Assembly: GCA_028282095.1 (NCBI GenBank)
Contig: JANQIP010000046.1
Location: forward strand, 1 to 49,488
Source: Xanthobacteraceae bacterium
GTDB taxonomy: Bacteria; Pseudomonadota; Alphaproteobacteria; Rhizobiales; Xanthobacteraceae
DNA: 49,488 bases
Direction: 5' to 3'
A program made the translations under genes and the position numbers. Shown here piece after piece: positions 16,222 through 23,797 of this stretch (within the stretch, counting starts at the first letter, position 1; every line of letters starts with the position of its first letter). Under the pieces are notes generated by a model. It did not search any database and had not been told where the DNA came from. It worked only from the letters and a program-made list of their open reading frames with translations.

Positions 16222-16250
16222 CACATCAGATATGTACCATGAAGTTGACA
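16207..16250 (-). promoter_or_regulatory. PpsR/CrtJ operator pair at the crtI start
   Basis: Positions 16233-16250 match TGT-N12-ACA exactly and end TTGACA. Positions 16207-16224 start TGTCAACGTCGACA and form a poorer box (N13 to ACA). The two are 8 bases apart, the cooperative spacing. The weaker box covers the annotated ATG of crtI. Confidence 0.65.
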
Positions 16251-16463
16251 CTGCCGCCAAGATCGACAGGAAAGACCCGCGCGCGCCGAGGCCGCCGCGG
16301 CAAATAGAACATTCGCATGATTTATCATCGATTTGGTCGTTCTTTCTGCGGCCAGCCGATTCCGCGGGACTGACAAGCACTCCAATAAAATCAACCCAGT
16401 CGCGTCATTATGGCAGCGCAGCATGCAACCACGACCAGCTCGAATCACCCAAACCGTGATTTC

Positions 16464-17747
16464 TTAATCGTCCTCGCGCGTCACCCGCCTGCGCATTCCG
16501 CGCAAGCTGGACCATACGATCAGGCCCACCAGCGGGATGCTGGCGCCCATCACGATTTCCGGACGGACGTGCAACCCCCAGACCGACAGGCCTTTCGCGG
16601 CATAGCCGATCAGTCCGACCACGTAATAGGTAATGGCCGCGACCGAGAGCCCTTCAACCGTCGTCTGCAGACGCAATTGCAGCTTGGCACGCCGGTTCAT
16701 CGATTCGAGCAGCGAACGGTTCTGGCCTTCGCGGGTGACGTCGGCGCGGGTCGCCAGCAACTGGGTTGCGCGCGAGACCCGGCGCGATAGCGCATCCTGG
16801 CGTTCGCTGCTCGCCTCGCAGGTGCTCATCGCCGGCGCCAGGCGGCGCTCCGTAAACTCCCGAAAGGTCTGAAGTCCTTGGATGCGCTGCTCGCGCAATT
16901 CCTGAATGCGCTGCTGCACGAGACCATAATAGGCGGCGGAAGCGCTGAAACGGAAATGATGGGCTGCATCGCGGCTCTCGATCTCCGCCGCGAGCTGGGT
17001 GAGCCGACGCAGCAGCACCGGCTCGTCCCCTTCTCCGGCATCCACCAGAGCCGCGGTGACCTCCGCGAGGTCCTGCTCGCGCTCGGCGAGAAAGGGCGCG
17101 AGATCACGTGAGATCGGCAGCGCCAGCAGCGCCAACATCCGATAGGTGTCGATCTCGAACAGCCGTTGGACGATGCGCCCGGCCTGCAGCGGCGTCATGC
17201 TGCGATCCTGCACGAAGAACCGGCTGAACCCATCGCTCTTCACGCGAAAATCGGTAAAGGCGGAGCCCGCGCCGCCGGACACTGAAGCGCCGACCAGAAC
17301 ATTGTTATCGAACAAGCGAGCGGAAAGCTCGGCGGGATCGATCGGGGTCTGGCTATCGCGCACCAAGACCGCATTCGCGGCGACAATGACCTCGCCGGGG
17401 CGGGACGCGATCCATTTGCGCGGCACCTGCTCAATCGCGGGTTCGGCAAAAAGGTTATCGCCGACGCCCGGGCTGATGAATGTGTAGCGAGCAAATTCGG
17501 TGTGCCGCTCCCAAATGAAGCGCAGCCCCCCGAGATCGGCGCTGAAGTGATTGGACTGCGCCCACGGCGCCGAAGTGCCGAAGCGGCGGGCGAGCTCAAC
17601 GATCCCCTGCTCCTCCGCGTCACGGTTGGACCAATCGGAGAACATCGCGATATACGACACGCGCACGGGCGGGCTCAGCGCCTCGGGCGGGCGGGCATGA
17701 ACCTCATTGTTCAATTCGAAACGCTGGGAATGATCGCTAGGTAACAT
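16464..17747 (-). CDS. DUF3422 family membrane-anchored protein
   Basis: A 427-residue protein with the DUF3422 N-terminus (HSQRFELNNEVHARPPEAL). A long soluble region follows with heptad-like stretches at about 260-330 (LRREQRIQGLQTFREFTERR-like). Two membrane segments lie near the C-terminus at about 362-385 and 395-415. Function is not known. In alphaproteobacteria it is a housekeeping-type conserved protein rather than a photosynthesis gene, so it is probably a guest in the cluster. Confidence 0.9.
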   Translation of the reverse strand: MLPSDHSQRFELNNEVHARPPEALSPPVRVSYIAMFSDWSNRDAEEQGIVELARRFGTSAPWAQSNHFSADLGGLRFIWERHTEFARYTFISPGVGDNLFAEPAIEQVPRKWIASRPGEVIVAANAVLVRDSQTPIDPAELSARLFDNNVLVGASVSGGAGSAFTDFRVKSDGFSRFFVQDRSMTPLQAGRIVQRLFEIDTYRMLALLALPISRDLAPFLAEREQDLAEVTAALVDAGEGDEPVLLRRLTQLAAEIESRDAAHHFRFSASAAYYGLVQQRIQELREQRIQGLQTFREFTERRLAPAMSTCEASSERQDALSRRVSRATQLLATRADVTREGQNRSLLESMNRRAKLQLRLQTTVEGLSVAAITYYVVGLIGYAAKGLSVWGLHVRPEIVMGASIPLVGLIVWSSLRGMRRRVTREDD

Positions 17748-17767
17748 GATGCGGCCGTGCTCCGCGA

Positions 17768-17968
17768 GCGCGCGATTGCTTCAGGTTGGATGAATCGCGC
17801 CCTCTTTCTCTTTGTTTCGTCGAATGATTTTATCCGAAAAGCCTGCCAACTTTTCCGGATCATGCTTGAGGCGCGCGACCTGTCTCCTTGATCCGATCGC
17901 GCTCTTTATCCCTTTGTTTGGTCGCATGATCTTGTCCGAAAAGTCTGCCGACTTTTCGGGATCCTGCG
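17768..17968 (+). repeat. Two consecutive family A repeats
   Basis: The first copy has a GCGCGATTGCTTCAGG hairpin, a CTCTTTCTCTTTG spacer and then a degenerate ATGATTTTATCCG...CGGATCATG hairpin (to about 17865). The second copy follows at once, with GATCCGATCGCGCTC and the hairpin at 17924-17965 ending GGGATCCTG instead of GGGATCATG. Confidence 0.85.
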
Positions 17969-17971
17969 CCA

Positions 17972-18051
17972 GATTCCGTTCATTCCCGCGCAAGCGGGAA
18001 TCCCCCTTGGCGGTGCATCTGGGTCCCCGCTTTCGCGGGGACGAACGGACG
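17972..18051. repeat. Family C palindromic repeat, copy 2
   Basis: Two hairpins, TTCCCGCGCAAGCGGGAA and CCCCGCTTTCGCGGGG, are separated by about 26 bases and flanked by CCGTTC and GAACGG. The architecture is the same as the copy at 12668-12745, with diverged stems that keep pairing. Confidence 0.8.
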
Positions 18052-18107
18052 AGAGCGCGATCCGCTAAGATCGAGTCGTCCGCGCACCATTTTTCTACAT
18101 TCTATCG

Positions 18108-18155
18108 CACGACCTTCGCCCGAAAAGTCTGCCAACTTTTCGGGATCATGCTCCG
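18108..18155 (+). repeat. Family A hairpin, partial copy downstream of bchO
   Basis: CCGAAAAGTCTGCCAACTTT and CGGGATCATGCTCC match the family A second hairpin. The left arm is degenerate (CGACCTTCGCCCG). The first hairpin is not preserved. Confidence 0.75.
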
Positions 18156-18256
18156 GCTGTTGTCAAGTTCTCTTTACAGAGAAGAGGGAGCTTTCGAAAG
18201 CCGCCTCGTTGCGGCGTGAGAGATCTGATCGATTTTTCCGCAATAGGCCGACGCGA

Positions 18257-19147
18257 TTAGTTGTTCGGCAATGCACCGACGCTGCCGGCGAATTCCGTAA
18301 TGATCGCCGCAACCTCTTGCGGCCGCTCTTCGTGAGCAAGATGGCCCAATCCCCGTAGATACTCAACCTTCGCGTTTGGCAGCATATCGCGCACCTGAAA
18401 AGACTCATCCGGCGAGACGGTCTTATCGTCACCGCCGACAATCAGGAGAAGCGGCGTTGCCAGCCGAGGCAGGTCGCGCATCAGCGGATTCAAGTCCCAA
18501 TTCGCCATCATCAACAGAGCCGCCTGCGCATGGACGGGATTGCGCACCAGCCGTCCGTAAAGCTCCACGCCGACCGGATCGATCTTCGAGCCCGTGGCAT
18601 CGAGCAGGTTTTGGATGACCGCCTTGTCCTCGGCCCGCCACGCAAACAGACGGGCGGCCCAAGTGGAGCCGGCGAGCACCCGCGCAATCGGGGAGAAGAT
18701 CTGCCCGGCGATGCCGCGGAAGGGCTGGAACGCGCCATTGATGCTGACGAGCCCGCGCGGCGCAATCATCTTGTCGAGAGTCATGCGGGCAATGATGGCG
18801 GCACCCGCCGAGTGGCCGGCCGCAAGCGCCGGCTCCATGCCGAGCACCTGCAGCAATTCGCCGAGCGAGGCCGCCATTCCCGGCAATGAAACCTTCTGGG
18901 CCGGCGGCATCTCGGTGAAGCCGTGTCCGGGCAGATCGGGCGCGATCACGATGAACGTCCCGGCAAGGGCGGGAGCGAGGTCGCGGAAGGAATGGGTCGA
19001 GGCGCCGGTGCCGTGCAGGAGCAGGATCACCGGTCCCTGCCCCATCTGCTGCACGTGCCAGCACAGGCCGCCGGCGCGCACGAAGCGGCTCGCCTCACGG
19101 TTCGGCCAGTCGCGGCCGTCGCGCTCCCAGACGAGCCCCTCACTCAT
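18257..19147 (-). CDS. bchO: BchO, alpha/beta hydrolase of the Mg-chelatase operon
   Basis: A 296-residue alpha/beta hydrolase linked to magnesium chelatase genes. Its substrate is unproven; a role in Mg-protoporphyrin formation is assumed from gene linkage. The start MSEGLVWERDGRDWPNREA and ILLLHGTGASTHSFRDLAP are diagnostic. The nucleophile lies in AGHSAGAAI, the acid in VGGDDKTV and the histidine in LGHLAHEE. The frame is open 63 codons further upstream and would add a lipoprotein-like start (MSRSCLALCIVLLACTAC). I favour the conserved start because it gives the family length, though neither has a strong ribosome site. Confidence 0.9.
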   Translation of the reverse strand: MSEGLVWERDGRDWPNREASRFVRAGGLCWHVQQMGQGPVILLLHGTGASTHSFRDLAPALAGTFIVIAPDLPGHGFTEMPPAQKVSLPGMAASLGELLQVLGMEPALAAGHSAGAAIIARMTLDKMIAPRGLVSINGAFQPFRGIAGQIFSPIARVLAGSTWAARLFAWRAEDKAVIQNLLDATGSKIDPVGVELYGRLVRNPVHAQAALLMMANWDLNPLMRDLPRLATPLLLIVGGDDKTVSPDESFQVRDMLPNAKVEYLRGLGHLAHEERPQEVAAIITEFAGSVGALPNN

Positions 19148-19448
19148 GCGCGCAGGGCAGTTCGATCGTTTGCTTGGCGCCGGCTTCTCTTGCACTGGCT
19201 GACGGGAATGGCCGGCCGATAGCGCCGCGATGTGCGTAGAGCCGGACGCTGAACCCTCGTACGGCGCAAGGCCCGGGGCGGCACAGGCGGTACAGGCGAG
19301 AAGGACGATGCACAGCGCAAGACAAGACCGACTCATGCGTCGACATTCGGCGCGATTGGGCGCGATCGCTCAGAGCTGAATCGATCGCGCTTTCTTTCTC
19401 TTCGTTTGGTTGCATGATCCTGTCCGAAAAGCCTGCAACTTTTCGGGG
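19148..19448. other. Gap between bchO and the alpha/beta hydrolase gene
   Basis: The first 190 bases are open in frame with bchO and could encode a lipoprotein-like extension. The rest is a family A repeat that touches the 3' end of the hydrolase gene. No separate gene is seen. Confidence 0.55.
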
Positions 19449-19460
19449 TCATGCTCTAGC
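19350..19460 (+). repeat. Family A composite repeat
   Basis: The first hairpin, GGGCGCGATCGCTCAGAGCT with GAATCGATCGCGCT, is followed by TTCTTTCTCTTCGTTTGG and the second hairpin, ATGATCCTGTCCG...CGGGGTCATGCTCTAG. The stop codon of the hydrolase gene (TGA at 19449-19451) lies inside the second hairpin. Confidence 0.88.
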
Positions 19461-20495
19461 GCCGCCGATATGGCCAAGGAACCCGTCATATTCGCGCACC
19501 ACCGCATCAAGCGCCTCGAATTGCGGGAAGGCGCCGGTCGAGAACACCTTGATCGTCCAGTTGGGCCGGTCCCTGAAAGCCTTTGCCCCGTCAAAATTGA
19601 CGAAATCGCCGCGCACGCCGTGGATCATCAATACGGGTAGCTGGAGCGACTGGTAGATACGGGTGATGTCGGTGCTGAACAGAAAGCCGCCGACGAAATA
19701 GAACGGGGCATGCTCGGCGCCGGGCTGATGCGAGGTGAGATAGGCGTAGTCCCACAGGCCCTCGTCGATGTCGCGCGAGCCCCAGGTCTTTTCGAGAAAG
19801 AACCGGGCGCTGACGCGGGTGTTGAGCAGGTCGTAGACGGCGCGGCCCCACAGCGGAAAGGACAGCGCATCATAGACGAACCAGTTCCCGCGGGTGTTCT
19901 CGGGCGAACCGGCGCGCGGCGCCCTCGAATCGAAGCCGGTCGGGCTGATGAATGCCAGGCTGCGGAAGAGCTCGGGGGTCTCGCTTGCGGCGCGGGCGAC
20001 GAACTCGCAGCCGAGCGAAAGCGCAAATGCGTCGAGCGGCTGGCCTCCCTCGCGCTGCCGGATTTCCTCCACGATCGCATGAATCGCATCGGTCATCAGG
20101 CGCGGCGTGTATTCGCGGTCGCTGCGCTCGGAGAAACCGAAACCCGGAAGATCGAGCGCATAGACCCGGCGCTGCGTGCGGTAGTGCTCATAGAGCGGAC
20201 GCACCTCGTAGGACGATGCGGCGGCATTGATGGTGTGGATCAGGAGAAGCGGCGGGGCCGATCCCTCCGGCAAAGCCCCTTCCGGACCGGCTGTGTAGTA
20301 GCTCAGCCGGCCGGCTTTGCTGTCGATCTCGCGCCGCTCGCCCGACAGCGCCGGCGGCAGCGGCAGGCGCCGGGGAACGAAGAACGTGCTGTAGCCGATC
20401 CAGCCGGCCGCGGCCGTCGCCGGCACGGCAAACATCGCCTGCGCAAGCCCGAACGGACGGGTCGGGCGCTGTGGGGATTTGGCGGGTTCTTGCAT
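19449..20495 (-). CDS. Alpha/beta hydrolase-fold protein, possibly non-catalytic
   Basis: A 348-residue alpha/beta hydrolase with an N-terminal hydrophobic segment (about 18-40, AMFAVPATAAAGWIGYSTFF), so probably membrane-anchored. LLLIHTINAAASSYEVRPL replaces the usual HG oxyanion motif. The nucleophile elbow reads FALSLGCEF, with alanine in place of the first glycine. A plausible acid lies in HGVRGDFVNF. Where the catalytic histidine should stand the sequence is STGAFPQFEAL, so the triad looks incomplete. It sits between bchD and bchO on the same strand, separated by repeats. Its C-terminal residues and stop come from a repeat element. A pigment-related role is only inferred from location. 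Confidence 0.85.
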   Translation of the reverse strand: MQEPAKSPQRPTRPFGLAQAMFAVPATAAAGWIGYSTFFVPRRLPLPPALSGERREIDSKAGRLSYYTAGPEGALPEGSAPPLLLIHTINAAASSYEVRPLYEHYRTQRRVYALDLPGFGFSERSDREYTPRLMTDAIHAIVEEIRQREGGQPLDAFALSLGCEFVARAASETPELFRSLAFISPTGFDSRAPRAGSPENTRGNWFVYDALSFPLWGRAVYDLLNTRVSARFFLEKTWGSRDIDEGLWDYAYLTSHQPGAEHAPFYFVGGFLFSTDITRIYQSLQLPVLMIHGVRGDFVNFDGAKAFRDRPNWTIKVFSTGAFPQFEALDAVVREYDGFLGHIGGARA

Positions 20496-20602
20496 ATCAA
20501 GCCTGTTGGTGATCGCTCATTGGCGGGATGGATCATTCGCGTAAGCAAACCGCAACGCCGATTATCTGATTATGCCGAAAGGCGTTACTCCGATCACGCA
20601 TT

Positions 20603-20726
20603 CTAGTGATGCGGCAACAACGCTTGAGCACATCTCATTGTGTTGGTGCCGCATCACAAAGCAACGGGTTAACTGGTGTTCCGGGCTGACGGTCCGGTAT
20701 CGGACCGTCAGAGAAGGAAACACTGG
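20603..20726 (-). repeat. Two-hairpin repeat family B, copy 2 (inverted)
   Basis: Hairpin arms GTGATGCGGCAACAA...TTGGTGCCGCATCAC and CTGACGGTCCGGTATCGG...CCGTCAG occur in the reverse order to the copy at 1041-1164. Linkers AAAGCAACGGGTTAACTGG and GGTGTTCCGG match the first copy. Stem changes partly preserve pairing. Confidence 0.78.
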
Positions 20727-20833
20727 AGCGCGATTGCCTTAGGTTGATTCAATCGCGCCCTCGTTCTCTTTCTTTGTTCGGTCGCATGATCTTATCGAAA
20801 AAGTCTGCCAACTATTCGGGATCATGCTCCGGC
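20726..20833 (+). repeat. Family A composite repeat downstream of bchD
   Basis: GAGCGCGATTGCCTTAGGTT with GATTCAATCGCGCCC forms the first hairpin. The spacer TCGTTCTCTTTCTTTG follows. The second hairpin is ATGATCTTATCGAAAAAG...CTATTCGGGATCATG. It begins exactly where the family B copy ends. Confidence 0.88.
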
Positions 20834-20857
20834 GAGACGTTCCAGTTTAATCATCAA

Positions 20858-22657
20858 TCATTGCCGCACCGATTGCTCGCTCTGGCGCGTCGTGGCGCGC
20901 ACCGCGCTTGATATGGCGGCGGCATCGGCATAGGGCAACGGCACATAGGTCGCGCCCATCTCTTCCGCGAGCTTGCGCGCCATCGGCTTGGGATGCGGCG
21001 CGGTATCGATGAGGAGCGCGGTGAAGCCTTCGGCGCGCAGCGCGCGCGCGGAGGTAAGGGCATCCTCTTCCGCCTGGCTGCGGCCCGCGCTGCCGTCGCG
21101 GGCGATGTTCGCCTGGCCGTCGGTGAGGAAGATGGCGATCGGCGTCTGGCCGCGGCGGCGGACCTGGTCGGCCATGCCGACAGAAAGGTCGATCGCGATC
21201 GCCAGCGGTGTGCCGCCGCCGCCGGGCAGGCCGGCGAGATTGCGCTTGGCGCGCACGAGCGACCGGGTCGGCGGCAGGAGCAGCTCGGCTGTGCGGCCGC
21301 GGAAGGCGATCAGCGCCACCTGGTCGCGGCGGACATAGCATTCGGCGAGCATCAGTTCGACCGCGCCCTTGGTTTCGGCGAGCCGATGCAAGGCCGCCGA
21401 GCCGGACGCGTCGACGACGAAGATGGTCGTCGTTTCGGTGCGCTGCTTGAATCGTGTGACGCGAAAATCGTCGTGGCGGACCTCGACGCGCGTCGTCGGC
21501 TTTGCCCCCGTCGCCTGTTGGCGCTCGCGCCGGCGCAATGGCTGCCAGGGCGCTGCTACGCGCAGCGTTTCGACGACATCAAGCCGGGCGCCGGCGCGCG
21601 GATCGCCGCGCTTTATGCCGGCGGGACGGCCGCGGAGCTTCGACTTCTGCACGAGCCCCGCCTTCCCGCCACTTGCCGCACGCGGTCGCAATCGACCGGA
21701 GAGCCGCAACGCTTCGAGCAGGCCGGCCGGGATCACCGCCTGCGCAGCCTCGAGCACGACATCGGCGAGCGGCTTGTCACGGTCGCCCGCGTCGGAATCA
21801 TCGCCTTCCTGTTCGGGCGGCGGCTGCTCGGGCGGCTGCTCCTGCTCCTGGTCCGGCGGTTGCTCAGGCATAGGCAGGACCGTCGCACGTGGCGCAAGCA
21901 CCAGCCGGCCGGCGGCGGCCGCGTCCTCGGGCGCAACCGCGCTCCGGCCCGCGAGCGCGGCATGCGCGCGCGCCGCCTTGAGCGCAAGCAACGGCGCACG
22001 CGCCGAGGAGACACCAAGCGCCATCGCCGCATTGCATAGGACGGAGACGATCTCCTCGCTCGCCGTAACCCCGGGAAGGCACGCCTGCGCCGCCTCAATG
22101 TCGTCGGTATCGCCGTCCGCCGCCGAGGATTGCGGCGTCGTGCCGGCAAGATCGAGCCAGAAGGCGAGCCGGTCGAGCAGCGCCGACGGCGGCCGCTCAT
22201 CTGCCACCATCCCCTCGTCGAGTGCGACAACCCCGAGGCGCGCCGGCATATCGATCGCAAGCCCGTCGCGCTCGACCGCGACCGCGCCGCGATCGAGCAC
22301 CATCGCGATCCGCGCCGCCGTGCCCTTGCTCATCCGCTCCGCCATCGCGGCCAGCAGCACGCCCTGATCGGTCTCGGCGAGGACTCCGCGCTCGGCGATC
22401 GGACGTCCGGCGCGCAGCGTCGCGGCGAGATCCAACCCGCCCAACAGGCGGCTGTCGCCGATATGGAGCGGCAGCCGGCGCCAGGGCTGTTCCGGCGCCA
22501 AGTGTTCACGCAGGAAAGCAAGCCAGCGCTCACGCTGAAATCCCGGCAGCGCGCGCAGCGAAACGCCGCCCAGTCCTGCCGGATCGACCGCGAACAAGCG
22601 GGCGGCGAGCAGCGCATCCGCCCAGGGAGACGGCTCGCTGCGGTCCGGCTCCTTCAT
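20858..22657 (-). CDS. bchD: Magnesium chelatase subunit D
   Basis: A 599-residue AAA+ and VWA protein that forms the BchI-BchD motor driving Mg insertion by BchH. The N-terminal half is a degenerate AAA+ module. A proline- and acid-rich linker runs from about 260 to 300 ([16 protein letters not shown]). The C-terminal VWA domain has the MIDAS motif [13 protein letters not shown] near residue 415 and [14 protein letters not shown]. The ATG overlaps the bchI stop (ATGA). Length is normal. Confidence 0.96.
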   Translation of the reverse strand: MKEPDRSEPSPWADALLAARLFAVDPAGLGGVSLRALPGFQRERWLAFLREHLAPEQPWRRLPLHIGDSRLLGGLDLAATLRAGRPIAERGVLAETDQGVLLAAMAERMSKGTAARIAMVLDRGAVAVERDGLAIDMPARLGVVALDEGMVADERPPSALLDRLAFWLDLAGTTPQSSAADGDTDDIEAAQACLPGVTASEEIVSVLCNAAMALGVSSARAPLLALKAARAHAALAGRSAVAPEDAAAAGRLVLAPRATVLPMPEQPPDQEQEQPPEQPPPEQEGDDSDAGDRDKPLADVVLEAAQAVIPAGLLEALRLSGRLRPRAASGGKAGLVQKSKLRGRPAGIKRGDPRAGARLDVVETLRVAAPWQPLRRRERQQATGAKPTTRVEVRHDDFRVTRFKQRTETTTIFVVDASGSAALHRLAETKGAVELMLAECYVRRDQVALIAFRGRTAELLLPPTRSLVRAKRNLAGLPGGGGTPLAIAIDLSVGMADQVRRRGQTPIAIFLTDGQANIARDGSAGRSQAEEDALTSARALRAEGFTALLIDTAPHPKPMARKLAEEMGATYVPLPYADAAAISSAVRATTRQSEQSVRQ

Positions 22658-23610
22658 GCGCCGAACAGCTCCATGACGGCGCGCTCGACGCGCACCGTCG
22701 ATCCCGCCTCGTCAAGCGGATTGCGGCGCAGGCGGTGCCGCAGCGCCGGCGCTGCGACATGGCGCAGATGCGCATCGCCAACCGACCCATCGCCCTGCAA
22801 AGCGGCGTAGGCGCGCGCCGCGCGCACCAGCGTGAGCTCGCCGCGCAGCCCATCGGTGCCGAGACCGACACACAGCTTGGCCGCCCGTTCGAGCGCATCG
22901 TCCGTGACCTTGACCCGTGCCAACCGCTCGCGCGCAGCGACAATGCGGCGCCGCAGCTTCTGATCCTCCTTCTTCCAGGCCGCGACAAAGGCCTCCGGGT
23001 CACGCTCGAAATCATCGCGCCGGCGCACCACCTCGATGCGCGTCTTCAGATCGTCGGGCGTTTTCACCTCGACCGAGAGGCCGAACCGGTCGAGCAGTTG
23101 CGGACGCAGCTCGCCCTCCTCCGGATTTCCGGTGCCGACGAGCACGAAGCTTGCCGGATGGCGAACGCTGATCCCCTCGCGCTCGACCACGTTTTCCCCC
23201 GAGGCCGCCACGTCGAGCAACAGGTCGACGAGATGGTCTTCGAGCAAGTTGACCTCGTCGATATAGAGAAAGCCGCGATGAGCGCGGGCGAGCAGCCCAG
23301 GCTCGAAGGCTTTCACGCCTTGGGTCAATGCGCGCTCAAGATCAAGCGCGCCGACGACACGGTCCTCGGTGGCCCCAAGCGGGAGATCGATCACCGGAAC
23401 GGGTACGGTCTTCGCCTTACGCCCGGCGCCGACCTCCACCTGCATCTTCGGCAGGAGCGCTGCAAGCGCCCGCACCGCCGTCGATTTGCCGGTGCCGCGA
23501 TCGCCGAAAATGAGCACGCCGCCGATCGTCGGGTCGACGGCGGCAACCAACAAAGCAAGCTTGATTTCGTCTTGTCCGACGATGGCTGAGAAGGGGAAGG
23601 GAACCGCCAT
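22654..23610 (-). CDS. bchI: Magnesium chelatase ATPase subunit I
   Basis: A 318-residue AAA+ ATPase. The start [17 protein letters not shown] is typical. Walker A is [14 protein letters not shown] (about 37), Walker B is [14 protein letters not shown] (about 130) and sensor 1 is [22 protein letters not shown]. It hydrolyses ATP with BchD to drive Mg insertion into protoporphyrin IX by BchH. It is the first gene of bchID. No PpsR box was found in the 180 bases upstream. Confidence 0.97.
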   Translation of the reverse strand: MAVPFPFSAIVGQDEIKLALLVAAVDPTIGGVLIFGDRGTGKSTAVRALAALLPKMQVEVGAGRKAKTVPVPVIDLPLGATEDRVVGALDLERALTQGVKAFEPGLLARAHRGFLYIDEVNLLEDHLVDLLLDVAASGENVVEREGISVRHPASFVLVGTGNPEEGELRPQLLDRFGLSVEVKTPDDLKTRIEVVRRRDDFERDPEAFVAAWKKEDQKLRRRIVAARERLARVKVTDDALERAAKLCVGLGTDGLRGELTLVRAARAYAALQGDGSVGDAHLRHVAAPALRHRLRRNPLDEAGSTVRVERAVMELFGA

Positions 23611-23724
23611 ACGCGTGCCTGTCTGAGATTGCCGGGCAGATTGCCCTCTTCTTATTCACTTATCGGCGCAATATCCACGGCGAAGCGCTTCGTCTCGCCG
23701 ACAAATGCACGCCTTCGGGATCAT

Positions 23725-23797
23725 GCTCTCCTTCTTTGGTCGCATGACCTTGTCCGAAAAGTCTGCCAAGTCTTTGGAAAAGGCCATGCTCTAGGTG
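23725..23797 (+). repeat. Family A hairpin supplying the bphP stop codon
   Basis: GGTCGCATGACCTTGTCCG and AAAAGTCTGCCAAG match the family. The right arm is changed to TCTTTGGAAAAGGCCATGCTC. The terminal CTCTAGG gives the bphP stop codon (TAG at 23791-23793). Confidence 0.75.

Larger units (their letters stand above)
17748..18256. other. Repeat-filled gap between DUF3422 gene and bchO
   Basis: About 509 bases hold three family A hairpins and one family C element. I see no coding gene. The last 100 bases before bchO (18150-18256) show nothing else recognisable. Confidence 0.7.
20496..20857. other. Repeat-filled gap between bchD and the hydrolase gene
   Basis: A family B element (20603-20726) abuts a family A element (20726-20833). 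The first 107 bases hold the upstream region of the hydrolase gene with no clear promoter. No gene is seen. Confidence 0.7.

Noticed and set aside
23611..23790. PpsR operator upstream of bchI
   Set aside because: No TGT-N12-ACA or single-mismatch box with a TGACA half was found there.
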